This document shows, piece after piece, positions 1-5,768 of a DNA stretch of 7,950 nucleotides. The notes below the pieces were generated by a model that saw only the letters and a list, made by a program, of their open reading frames with translations, did no database searches and had not been told where the DNA came from. The DNA is from Nitrospiraceae bacterium (GTDB lineage: Bacteria; Nitrospirota; Thermodesulfovibrionia; UBA6902). The stretch spans positions 1,025,634 to 1,033,583 of the forward strand of contig CP070644.1 of NCBI GenBank assembly GCA_020354155.1, in the 5' to 3' direction. Made by a program: the position numbers and the translations under genes. Numbering within the stretch: position 1 is the stretch's first letter; each line of letters opens with the position of its first letter.

Positions 1-4
1 AAAA

Positions 5-760
5 ATGAAAAGATTTTCACTGTTGCCTGCCTTAATACTGACATGTGCACTAATAGCTACCACGGGCTGTAATAATACGGATTCCAAAAGCTCAGCCACG
101 TCATCAAACTCAAGTGAATCAATGCAATCGACACAAGCTCAGATTCCTCTGGCAGGAAAAATTATTGAAACAATGGACGGCGGTAACTATACTTTCATGA
201 ATATCGAACACAACGGTCGTACTACCTGGGTGGCTACTTCCCGAATGAATGTAATGATCGGTCAGGATATATCTTTGAAACCCGGGATGACAATGACTAA
301 TTTTGAAAGTAAAACTATTAACCGGACTTTTGAATCTATCGTTTTTTCTGGCGGCCCAACCGATGATTTTTCAGGTCCCCTATTAACGAATACGCCTGCC
401 GATAACAGCCAGGTACAATCTGCTGTAACAGAACCGATTAGCGTTGAGAAGGCGACCGGGTCTGATGCATACACAGTATCTGATCTTTATGAAAAGATGG
501 CTTCTCTTGAGAACAAAAGAGTTGTTATTCGAGGAAAGGTTGTGAAGTTCTCTTCCAATATCATGGGCAAGAACTGGATCCATATTCAGGACGGGAGTGG
601 CGATTCTTCGGCAGGCACAAATGACCTTGTAGTCACATCTCAGGACATTACCTCATTGGGGGAAGTTATTACCATTCAAGGCACTCTCTATAAAGACAAG
701 GACTTTGGCAGTGGTTATAATTTTGCGGTAATCGTGGAAGAGGCAAGCATTTTGAAATAG
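5..760 (+). CDS. Outer-membrane-type lipoprotein with NrfJ-like and OB-fold domains
   Basis: Predicted lipoprotein of 251 residues. A basic N-terminus (MKRF) and hydrophobic stretch lead to ...IATTGC, with Cys22 as the likely lipidated residue; Asn at +2 argues against inner-membrane retention. A Ser/Thr/Asn-rich linker covers about 23-46. The first domain (about 48-116) has GKIIETMDGGNYTF, W75 and SKTINRTF, the pattern I associate with NrfJ-like small periplasmic proteins found near cytochrome c nitrite reductases. The second domain (about 158-250), with VVIRGKVVKF, NIMGKNWIHIQDGSG and DKDFGSGYNF, looks like the periplasmic OB-fold (tRNA_anti-like) family. Despite the 'nucleic-acid-binding' label often given to that fold, a secreted location makes a ligand- or protein-binding role more likely. 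Exact function is unknown. The ATG lies 4 bases from the window start, so its ribosome-binding site and promoter are not visible. Gene calling is secure; the domain names are from memory of motifs. Confidence 0.9.
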   Translation: MKRFSLLPALILTCALIATTGCNNTDSKSSATSSNSSESMQSTQAQIPLAGKIIETMDGGNYTFMNIEHNGRTTWVATSRMNVMIGQDISLKPGMTMTNFESKTINRTFESIVFSGGPTDDFSGPLLTNTPADNSQVQSAVTEPISVEKATGSDAYTVSDLYEKMASLENKRVVIRGKVVKFSSNIMGKNWIHIQDGSGDSSAGTNDLVVTSQDITSLGEVITIQGTLYKDKDFGSGYNFAVIVEEASILK

Positions 761-802
761 TCTTAAAATAATCTCATGACATCAGTGATTCTTTACAAAA
801 TT

Positions 803-819
803 TTGCTGCGGAGCAGCAA
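803..819 (+). terminator. Short GC-containing hairpin after the lipoprotein gene
   Basis: A perfect 7-bp stem, TTGCTGC / GCAGCAA with a GGA loop, lies 43 bases after the lipoprotein stop codon. It is followed by TAGTATT rather than a T run, so it is at best a weak terminator or an mRNA 3'-end stabilising hairpin. Confidence 0.3.
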
Positions 820-863
820 TAGTATTAAAGAATTCCGAATCGACCGGGGACATAGTAACCGTG

Positions 864-890
864 AAGGCTTAAATTGCAGGACGCCTTTTT
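864..890 (+). terminator. Possible intrinsic terminator for the lipoprotein gene
   Basis: AAGGC (864-868) pairs with GCCTT (883-887) across a 14-base loop, and the T-rich sequence TTTTTATTTG follows directly. The stem is only 5 bp, so termination would be inefficient, but the placement downstream of the lipoprotein gene and the T tract fit. Confidence 0.3.
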
Positions 891-899
891 ATTTGTATT

Positions 900-929
900 T
901 TTTTAAAACTTACTACTTTTACTTGTCAA
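900..929 (-). promoter_or_regulatory. Sigma70-like promoter sequence without a visible gene
   Basis: On the minus strand TTGACA (924-929, 6/6 match) is followed after 18 bases by TAAAAT (900-905, 5/6 match). It points leftward toward the 3' end of the lipoprotein gene, where no minus-strand gene is found. It could drive an antisense RNA, be a relic of the mobile-element debris next to it, or be a chance match in AT-rich DNA. Confidence 0.3.
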
Positions 930-1064
930 GCTAATAATATTAATGGCTTATAAAATGCTTTTATATTTCATCAGAATATAAGACGACTAATTGAATTATC
1001 CCATTAACTATCTCTGTCCATGTCCAAACTTATTGATTCATTTGACTCAACTCTATCGACAACT

Positions 1065-1235
1065 TCAACCAATCTTCAGAATCCAGACCAATCCCAATTC
1101 ATTGATAATGCATTTTATCAATAACACTGACCGAATATGCACAGGAATACCTCGAAGTAGAAATAAATCTGATATATGCTCTAATACATCATCAGATATT
1201 ATTTTTCTGGCCGCTTTCATCCCAAAACGTAATAC
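1065..1235 (-). pseudogene. Decayed IS3-family transposase fragment (integrase core)
   Basis: Reading the minus strand from 1214 to 1128 gives 29 uninterrupted residues including SDDVLEHISDLFLLRG and GIPVHIRS. This strongly resembles the segment of IS3-family OrfB (rve integrase core) that normally runs into SDNGPEF, which contains the second catalytic Asp. Here the frame departs from the family right after HIRS (1128), reads nonsense, and meets TGA at 1065-1067. Upstream the same frame is closed by TGA just before 1235 and by TAA a little earlier. No intact start, no complete DDE triad and no matching element ends are visible, so this is a dead fragment. A plus-strand open frame over the same bases (991-1266) is only its antisense shadow. 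The family assignment is from memory of the motif; the truncation is seen directly. Confidence 0.65.
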
Positions 1236-1321
1236 TCACAGTTATGAAATAGGGCATTCTTTTTGATTCCCTTCTTTCCATGTACTTAGACCTTTCATAA
1301 AGGATCTCGTTCATTTAAATT

Positions 1322-1378
1322 GTGATGTTTCAGTGTCGATATGAAGACCTCTATGAACACATTATTTCTAAGCTCATA
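1322..1378 (-). pseudogene. Possible second transposase scrap
   Basis: The minus strand encodes YELRNNVFIEVFISTLKHH, reminiscent of the DNAxxESFFSTLK region around the third catalytic acidic residue of IS3-type transposases. The match is short and the surrounding frame has stops. It lies upstream of the 1065-1235 fragment although in a transposase it would be C-terminal to it, so if real it belongs to another element or a rearranged copy. Confidence 0.25.
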
Positions 1379-1455
1379 CAGCATAATAATAATTTTAGTA
1401 TCTGAAAATTAGACTGCCATGAGATTACCATTAAATATTTTTAATTATTGGGTGT

Positions 1456-1527
1456 AATTCTGGGTTTATGCTAATGTGGATAACTCTGCAGAATTTCAGC
1501 GATAATTAGCCCATATTCCCAGAAATT
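1456..1527. repeat. Imperfect 72-base inverted repeat centred on CTGCAG
   Basis: The outer arms AATTCTGGG..TATG (1456-1470) and CATA..CCCAGAAATT (1512-1527) are reverse complements apart from two mismatches and a one-base bulge. After a two-base bulge, CTAAT (1471-1475) pairs with ATTAG (1505-1509). The centre is the perfect palindrome TCTGCAGA (1485-1492). Such a structure could be two abutting element ends, a MITE-like remnant, or a structured RNA; the transposase debris immediately left of it favours the first two. Confidence 0.5.
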
Positions 1528-1542
1528 GAAGATTTCTCTCGT

Positions 1543-1584
1543 ATATCATCAGGTAAGGATCGGGGCAGACCTGAGGGTTGATAT
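1543..1584. repeat. Bulged 12-bp hairpin
   Basis: ATATCATCAGGT (1543-1554) pairs with ACCTGA (1569-1574) plus TGATAT (1579-1584), leaving a 4-base GGGT bulge on the right arm and a 14-base loop. There is no T run, so it does not look like a terminator. It sits 15 bases after the 1456-1527 inverted repeat and may be part of the same mobile-element remnant. Confidence 0.4.
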
Positions 1585-1688
1585 GATTTATCTTTAGAAT
1601 GGATGAGGGTGGAAAAATGACGTATGCAAATGTTATGAAAAATCCTCAGTTATTATAAGGTCGTTCAATCGGTTATAGTAATAATTAA

Positions 1689-2093
1689 TCATTTTCCTGA
1701 TTCTTCATCTCTTCCCCAGAAATTCCACCATGGTCTGCCCTTTTTTTCACCTTTCCCTTTGTCAGTTGCTTTTTCAAACGCCTTAGCTCTTCCTTCTTCG
1801 CCTTTTATATCGCCTTTACTTTCACCTTCTCGTTTCACTTTCTTGCTCTTGTTTCTTCTTTCACGCATCATTTCTTCATATTTTTTTCTGTCTTCTCCTT
1901 CCAATTCCACCCCGTGCTTTCTCTGCTTACTTCCCTTTTCCTTATGTACTTTGCTTTTCTCATGATTTTGCTTATAGTTCCGTTTTTGCTCTCCTTCATC
2001 TTTCTTCTTTGCATTCCCAGCGTCCACCGGAACTGTCACAGTAAATACTATGGCTAAAATTGAACTAAGCACTATCAGAAAACCCTTTTTCAT
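1689..2093 (-). CDS. Small secreted Lys/Glu-rich basic protein with Trp-rich C-terminus
   Basis: Predicted 134-residue protein of unknown function. I start it at ATG 2091-2093 because a strong Shine-Dalgarno lies 7 bases upstream; an in-frame ATG 18 codons earlier lacks one and would spoil the signal peptide. Residues 1 to about 25 (MKKGFLIVLSSILAIVFTV...VDA) form a classical Sec signal peptide, with cleavage likely after VDA or GNA. The mature part (about 26-119) is low-complexity and dominated by K, E, R and G, with almost no hydrophobic core and no Cys. It then ends abruptly in GRPWWNFWGRDEESGK. The charged body is likely disordered and could bind polyanions such as LPS, nucleic acid or polyphosphate; the Trp cluster could sit at a membrane interface. 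These roles are inference. The coding strand is strikingly purine-rich. The gene is transcribed divergently from the K+ channel gene. Confidence 0.75.
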   Translation of the reverse strand: MKKGFLIVLSSILAIVFTVTVPVDAGNAKKKDEGEQKRNYKQNHEKSKVHKEKGSKQRKHGVELEGEDRKKYEEMMRERRNKSKKVKREGESKGDIKGEEGRAKAFEKATDKGKGEKKGRPWWNFWGRDEESGK

Positions 2094-2100
2094 AACATTA

Positions 2101-2109
2101 CTCCTCCTT
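2101..2109 (-). promoter_or_regulatory. Strong ribosome-binding site fixing the start of the Lys-rich gene
   Basis: On the minus strand AAGGAGGAG lies 7 bases before the ATG at 2091-2093. This near-perfect anti-Shine-Dalgarno complement identifies the start that also gives a clean signal peptide and suggests efficient translation. Confidence 0.8.
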
Positions 2110-2189
2110 ATTAAGAATTTATATTTTACCCCATAGAAAACTAACATTACATGGTGTGAATGATATTAAGATTAATATGAGATTATTTC

Positions 2190-2205
2190 TTTAGATTTAT
2201 CTAAA
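2190..2205. promoter_or_regulatory. Perfect 7+2+7 dyad in the divergent intergenic region
   Basis: TTTAGAT-TT-ATCTAAA is a perfect inverted repeat with a 2-base spacer, lying between the divergently transcribed Lys-rich gene and the K+ channel gene. The size and symmetry suit a dimeric regulator's operator, but it is AT-rich and a single copy, so chance is possible. Confidence 0.25.
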
Positions 2206-2298
2206 CTGAAAACTACAACTTAACTATTTTGGATCTCTTCTTTCTGTCTCTTCCGATAAGAAAAAATCTATCGACCAAAGCCAGAACAAGCTGCTTTA

Positions 2299-2327
2299 TT
2301 GACGTAAATTAAATTTTGCATCATAAT
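2299..2327 (+). promoter_or_regulatory. Sigma70-like promoter of the K+ channel gene
   Basis: TTGACG (2299-2304, 5/6) and CATAAT (2322-2327, 5/6) are separated by an ideal 17 bases. Transcription would begin near 2334, leaving a leader of about 13 bases that includes AAAGGG as a weak ribosome-binding site before the ATG at 2347. Confidence 0.5.
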
Positions 2328-2346
2328 GATTGCAAAGGGCCCATAG

Positions 2347-4035
2347 ATGAAATATTTACCTTCCCAACTGAGCTACTTTTTCCATAATACGACGATGAGG
2401 AAAAATCTGCGGAACCTTCGCACCTTTCTGATTGTTATTGCCGCAGCCATATCGTCCTACAGTATTTTTTTTCATTTCATTATGGAATATGAAGGTAGAC
2501 AGTATTCGTGGATAACGGGTTTTTACTGGACATTAACTGTCATGTCAACACTCGGTTTCGGTGATATTACATTTACAAGTGATCTGGGTCTAGTCTTTTC
2601 GATGATTGTTCTTTTATCAGGAATCTTATTTTTGCTCATAATGCTTCCCTTTACCTTCATTCGATTTTTTTATGCACCCTGGCTGGAGTCAAAGGCCCAG
2701 TCACGTACTCCGCGTGAACTGCCCGAAGGGACGAAGAATCATATAATCATTACGAACTATGAGCCTATTGCAATGAGCCTTATAAGTAAACTAAACCGAT
2801 ATCATCTTAATTACATTACTGTGGTGCAGGACACACAGGCTGCAGCAGATCTTCTGGACATGAATGTGAAGGTTGTTATCGGAGAACTTGATATGCCTGA
2901 AACATATCAGAGGCTGAGGGTAGAAAAGGCCGCACTCATTTTTGTGAATAATGATGACATGCTGAATACAAACATTGTTGCCACAATACGGGAACTATCA
3001 GAGTCTGTTCCCATCATTACCATTGCAGATGCATATGATTCGATCGATATCCTTGAACTTGCCGGAGCAACACATGTCTTTCAATTTACCAGAATGCTAG
3101 GTGTTACGATGGCGCGTCATACTCTCGGAGAGTCTGCACAGGCGAATATAGTCGGTGCTCTCGGAGGCATCCTTATTGCAGAATCATATGCAGCCCACAC
3201 ACCGTATGAAGGGAAGGAACTTTTGAAAAGCGGGCTTCGTGAGAAAACAGGTGTTATTGTGGTCGGTATATGGCAGAGGGGGAAATTCGAAATCCCAAGA
3301 CCACAGACAATCATTCACCCTAATTCAATTCTTTTGCTTGCAGGATCGGAAGAGCAATTCAGAAGGTACAATGACTTTGTCAGCAGTTCCCGAACCCTTG
3401 AAGCTCCGGTAGTGATATTGGGAGGAGGCCGGGTAGGACAGGCTGCTGCTGATACGTTAGAAGAACTTGGAGTTGATTACCGTATTATCGAAAAAAACAG
3501 GAATGCCATAAAGGACAATAATAAATATATTCTCGGAGATGCAGCAGATATTCATACGCTGGAGCGGGCCGGCATTTCTACAGAATCTCCCTCTGTTCTT
3601 ATCACTACGCACGATGATGACATGAATATTTATCTGACTATTTACTGCAGGGAATTAAGGTCGAACATACAGATTGTAAGCAGGGCCATACGAGACCGTA
3701 ATATCACTAAGCTTTATTCGGTTGGGGCTGACATTGTCATGTCATATGCTTCCATGGGGGCAAATAAAGTTTTTAACATTCTCAGGCCGGATGAAATACT
3801 GATGCTGGCCGAAGGATTAAATGTATTCAAGGCAGCTGTCCCTGCTTCGTTAACAGGAAAAACACTTGCTGAAAACCAGATAAGAAGAAAGACAGGGTGT
3901 AATGTAATTGCAATCCGTTCCGGCGGGTCTTTTAACGTAAATCCTGATCCAACTGTTCAGTTAAAGCAGAACGAGGAATTGATTCTTATCGGCACGGCCG
4001 AGGCGGAAAATGAATTTAAGAAAGTCCTTTCTTAA
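2347..4035 (+). CDS. Two-TM potassium channel with tandem RCK (TrkA-N/TrkA-C) domains
   Basis: Inner-membrane K+ channel subunit of 562 residues. TM1 is about 25-47 and the pore helix about 57-66. The selectivity filter is TLGFGD (68-73), a common variant of TVGYGD, and TM2 is about 82-108. RCK1 covers about 131-340: a TrkA-N-like lobe (IIITNYEP at 134-141) followed by a TrkA-C lobe. RCK2 covers about 354-562: a TrkA-N lobe with an intact Rossmann motif VILGGGRVG (356-364), an acidic residue (E382) ending the second strand, and a final TrkA-C lobe (about 490-560). Tandem RCKs in one chain resemble the GsuK-type architecture, where four subunits supply the eight-domain gating ring. RCK1 lacks the GxGxxG loop, so nucleotide binding is expected mainly in RCK2. 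The gene has its own candidate promoter upstream, and mscS-like follows on the same strand. The family call is secure; ligand and ion preference beyond K+ are inferred. Confidence 0.93.
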   Translation: MKYLPSQLSYFFHNTTMRKNLRNLRTFLIVIAAAISSYSIFFHFIMEYEGRQYSWITGFYWTLTVMSTLGFGDITFTSDLGLVFSMIVLLSGILFLLIMLPFTFIRFFYAPWLESKAQSRTPRELPEGTKNHIIITNYEPIAMSLISKLNRYHLNYITVVQDTQAAADLLDMNVKVVIGELDMPETYQRLRVEKAALIFVNNDDMLNTNIVATIRELSESVPIITIADAYDSIDILELAGATHVFQFTRMLGVTMARHTLGESAQANIVGALGGILIAESYAAHTPYEGKELLKSGLREKTGVIVVGIWQRGKFEIPRPQTIIHPNSILLLAGSEEQFRRYNDFVSSSRTLEAPVVILGGGRVGQAAADTLEELGVDYRIIEKNRNAIKDNNKYILGDAADIHTLERAGISTESPSVLITTHDDDMNIYLTIYCRELRSNIQIVSRAIRDRNITKLYSVGADIVMSYASMGANKVFNILRPDEILMLAEGLNVFKAAVPASLTGKTLAENQIRRKTGCNVIAIRSGGSFNVNPDPTVQLKQNEELILIGTAEAENEFKKVLS

Positions 4036-4300
4036 AAAGAGACAGCATGCATTTCAATTCTTACGTACATGATCAATCAAATGCCGGCTGTGGTTCATTA
4101 TTGATACCTGTGAGAAATCTGCAACGTCCAGACCGGAACATAATTATGATAATCCAGATATATTTGCCAAATACAGACGGATATCAGCCGCTTTTCCCCA
4201 GGATCAACATTTCTACCGGTTTTCGCCGGATACTGCTCAAGGCATAACTGAATCTTGCATCATGGTATCTGCATCCCATGTGATTTAAAGATTGATGATC

Positions 4301-4358
4301 GCCCGGTTTAAAAATTTATTGCTGACTCGCCGGTTTATCTGTTAACATTAAATCGGGC
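4301..4358. repeat. Inverted repeat with 11-bp arms upstream of the MscS gene
   Basis: GCCCGGTTTAA (4301-4311) pairs with TTAAATCGGGC (4348-4358), with one G-U wobble in RNA. The 36-base interior includes a second CGGTTTA copy (4331-4337). The run after it is A-rich rather than T-rich on the plus strand, so it is not a standard terminator for the channel gene upstream. It could be a leader structure or a small repeat element. Confidence 0.45.
4332..4345 (+). repeat. 14-base direct repeat, copy 1 (left of the MscS gene)
   Basis: GGTTTATCTGTTAA occurs identically at 5696-5709, so the two copies bracket the MscS-like gene in the same orientation. This copy lies inside the 4301-4358 inverted repeat. 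Confidence 0.4.
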
Positions 4359-4418
4359 ATAAAAAAGTTATTTCTTATCATTCGCTTATAGCGTGAAAGA
4401 ACATGACATTAGGGTAAA

Positions 4419-4424
4419 TATAAT
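4419..4424 (+). promoter_or_regulatory. Candidate -10 element for the MscS gene
   Basis: A perfect TATAAT hexamer lies about 58 bases before the MscS start codon. No convincing -35 hexamer is found 16-18 bases upstream, so this is weak and could be chance in AT-rich sequence. Confidence 0.25.
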
Positions 4425-4482
4425 CATTTTTATTTCTTTCTTTTAACCCATAACCTAGAGATTTAAATAAGCTACGCTCGAC

Positions 4483-5553
4483 ATGAAAGAATACATTACA
4501 GATCTTGCAGGCATATTCGAGTCTCAGATACTAGTTGCTACGGTAATATTCCTTATTTATTTTTTCCTTGCTAAAATTGCCGACATCTTCACGAATAAAG
4601 TCATCAGACGATTGACGAAGTTCACAAAAACCGGACTGGATGACAGAATAATAGATCTCCTGCACCGCCCTGTTTTTTTCACATTGATAATATTCGGTGC
4701 AGTTCACGCCCTCGCTACCCTGGACCTACAGGAGAAATTCACTTACTACTCAAAGGGTACTCTCTTCTCACTGCTCGCGGTGCTGTGGTGCATACGCATT
4801 ATAAAAGTCAGCTCCTCAATAATTGAAAACTCTATTCAGAAAGGATCTGACACAACGGGCTTAAGTCAGGAGGTATCACCACTGGTTGAGAACCTCTGGA
4901 CAGTACTCGTGATAATCGGAAGTATTATGCTTGTCCTCTCGATCTGGAAAGTCAATGTGACTCCACTTCTTGCCTCCGCCGGGATTGTCGGTGTTGCGGT
5001 TGCGCTTGCAGCAAAGGACACGCTTGCAAACTTTTTCGGCGGGATAAGTATTTTTATAGACAAGCCGTACAAGATCGGGGATTATATAGTCCTTGACCGC
5101 GGTGAGCGGGGAGAGGTAGTTAAAATCGGCATCAGGAGCACACGTATCAAGACGAGGGATGACATAATGATAAGTATCCCGAACTCGATTATTGCAAACA
5201 CGCAGATTATTAATGAAAGCGCGCCTGTTCCGAACTTCCGGATCAGGGTGCCGATCTCAGTAGCATACGGCAGCGATATAGAGATGGTTGAAGCAACATT
5301 AATGGAAATCGCAGCTGAGAATGAAAATGTCCAGAACACGCCGGAGCCCCGGGTACGGTTCAGGGCATTCGGAGAGTCATCACTCAATTTTGAACTCTTG
5401 TGCTGGGCAAAAGAGCCTGCGATCCGAGGAAAAACTATTCACGATCTGAACAAAGGGGTTTACAACAAATTTAATGAGGCAGGGATATCCATACCATTCC
5501 CTCACAGAACAGTTTATTTGAGAGATGATAATCAATGGCAAAGAAAGCAGTAA
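4483..5553 (+). CDS. Small-conductance mechanosensitive channel, MscS family
   Basis: Inner-membrane channel of 356 residues that would open under membrane tension to release solutes on hypo-osmotic shock. It has five likely membrane segments (about 15-35, 62-80, 93-110, 135-155 and the pore helix region 160-190), more than the three of E. coli MscS and closer to longer YnaI-like members. The hallmark stretch is clear: LLASAGIVGVAVALAAKDT (162-180), then LANFFGGISIFIDKPYKIGD (181-200), covering the Gly/Ala-rich pore-lining TM3 and its connector. The cytoplasmic beta domain follows (GEVVKIGIRSTRIKTRDD, 210-227; IPNSIIANT, 232-240), and the C-terminal alpha/beta domain ends with IPFPHRTVYL (337-346). 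In-frame TAA at 4468-4470 precludes an earlier start. No good Shine-Dalgarno precedes the ATG, so translation may be weak. It follows the K+ channel gene on the same strand after a 447-base gap, consistent with an osmotic-homeostasis neighbourhood but not a tight operon. Confidence 0.95.
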   Translation: MKEYITDLAGIFESQILVATVIFLIYFFLAKIADIFTNKVIRRLTKFTKTGLDDRIIDLLHRPVFFTLIIFGAVHALATLDLQEKFTYYSKGTLFSLLAVLWCIRIIKVSSSIIENSIQKGSDTTGLSQEVSPLVENLWTVLVIIGSIMLVLSIWKVNVTPLLASAGIVGVAVALAAKDTLANFFGGISIFIDKPYKIGDYIVLDRGERGEVVKIGIRSTRIKTRDDIMISIPNSIIANTQIINESAPVPNFRIRVPISVAYGSDIEMVEATLMEIAAENENVQNTPEPRVRFRAFGESSLNFELLCWAKEPAIRGKTIHDLNKGVYNKFNEAGISIPFPHRTVYLRDDNQWQRKQ

Positions 5554-5695
5554 TAAGAAAAACATTCAGAGGAGTTATCAAAACCCATCAAATTCATGAG
5601 ACGTTGACTCAGATAACTGTAATTCAAATAGATTGGCATTGATCAGAGGGGAATATGAAACCGTAACAGCAGCCCCCGCGATGGTCTTCGCACGA

Positions 5696-5709
5696 GGTTT
5701 ATCTGTTAA
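5696..5709 (+). repeat. 14-base direct repeat, copy 2 (right of the MscS gene)
   Basis: This copy is identical to 4332-4345. It overlaps the left arm of a 7-bp inverted repeat, ACGAGGT (5692-5698) with ACCTCGT (5737-5743), in the convergent region between the MscS gene and the SurA-like gene. No convincing bidirectional terminator was found in 5554-5768. Confidence 0.4.
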
Positions 5710-5768
5710 TGATCACTAGTAAATGCTATCAGTCTCACCTCGTAGGGGTATAGTGTGAATCAGAGATT

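Larger units (their letters stand above)
761..1688. other. Long gene-poor AT-rich interval with mobile-element debris
   Basis: No intact gene is supported in these 928 bases. The stretch holds weak terminator hairpins at its left end, an orphan promoter-like sequence, transposase fragments on the minus strand (1065-1378) and two inverted repeats (1456-1584). A tiny plus-strand frame, MTYANVMKNPQLL, starts at 1618 behind GGGTGG and stops after 13 residues; it may be the decayed start of a lost gene. Confidence 0.6.
4036..4482 (+). other. 447-base interval between the two channel genes
   Basis: I see no supported gene here. A 66-codon frame at 4047-4247 has no family resemblance, no signal peptide and a poor ribosome-binding site, so I do not call it. 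The interval contains a long-arm inverted repeat (4301-4358) and a TATAAT hexamer (4419-4424), and becomes very AT-rich near the MscS gene. Confidence 0.55.

Noticed and set aside
841..890. Possible tRNA-like sequence on the minus strand (GGTCGATTC)
   Set aside because: The T-loop-like string has no matching acceptor stem, anticodon arm or D arm around it.
991..1266. Plus-strand 91-codon open frame
   Set aside because: It is antisense to the transposase relic on the minus strand, begins with TTG without a ribosome-binding site, and its translation resembles no family I know.
1475..1483. Perfect DnaA box (TTATCCACA on the minus strand)
   Set aside because: It is a single copy with no cluster, no AT-rich unwinding element arranged around it and no replication genes nearby; one such site per window is expected by chance.
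1618..1659. Small plus-strand frame MTYANVMKNPQLL behind GGGTGG
   Set aside because: It has only 13 codons, no similarity is recognised and it sits within element debris; it may be a decayed gene start but does not support a gene call.
2094..2147. Upstream in-frame ATG extension of the Lys-rich gene
   Set aside because: The extension would place a charged 18-residue segment before a clean signal peptide and it lacks a ribosome-binding site; the inner ATG has AAGGAGGAG at ideal spacing.
4047..4247. 66-codon plus-strand frame after the K+ channel gene
   Set aside because: It has no good ribosome-binding site, signal peptide, domain motif or plausible composition; it is probably a random frame.
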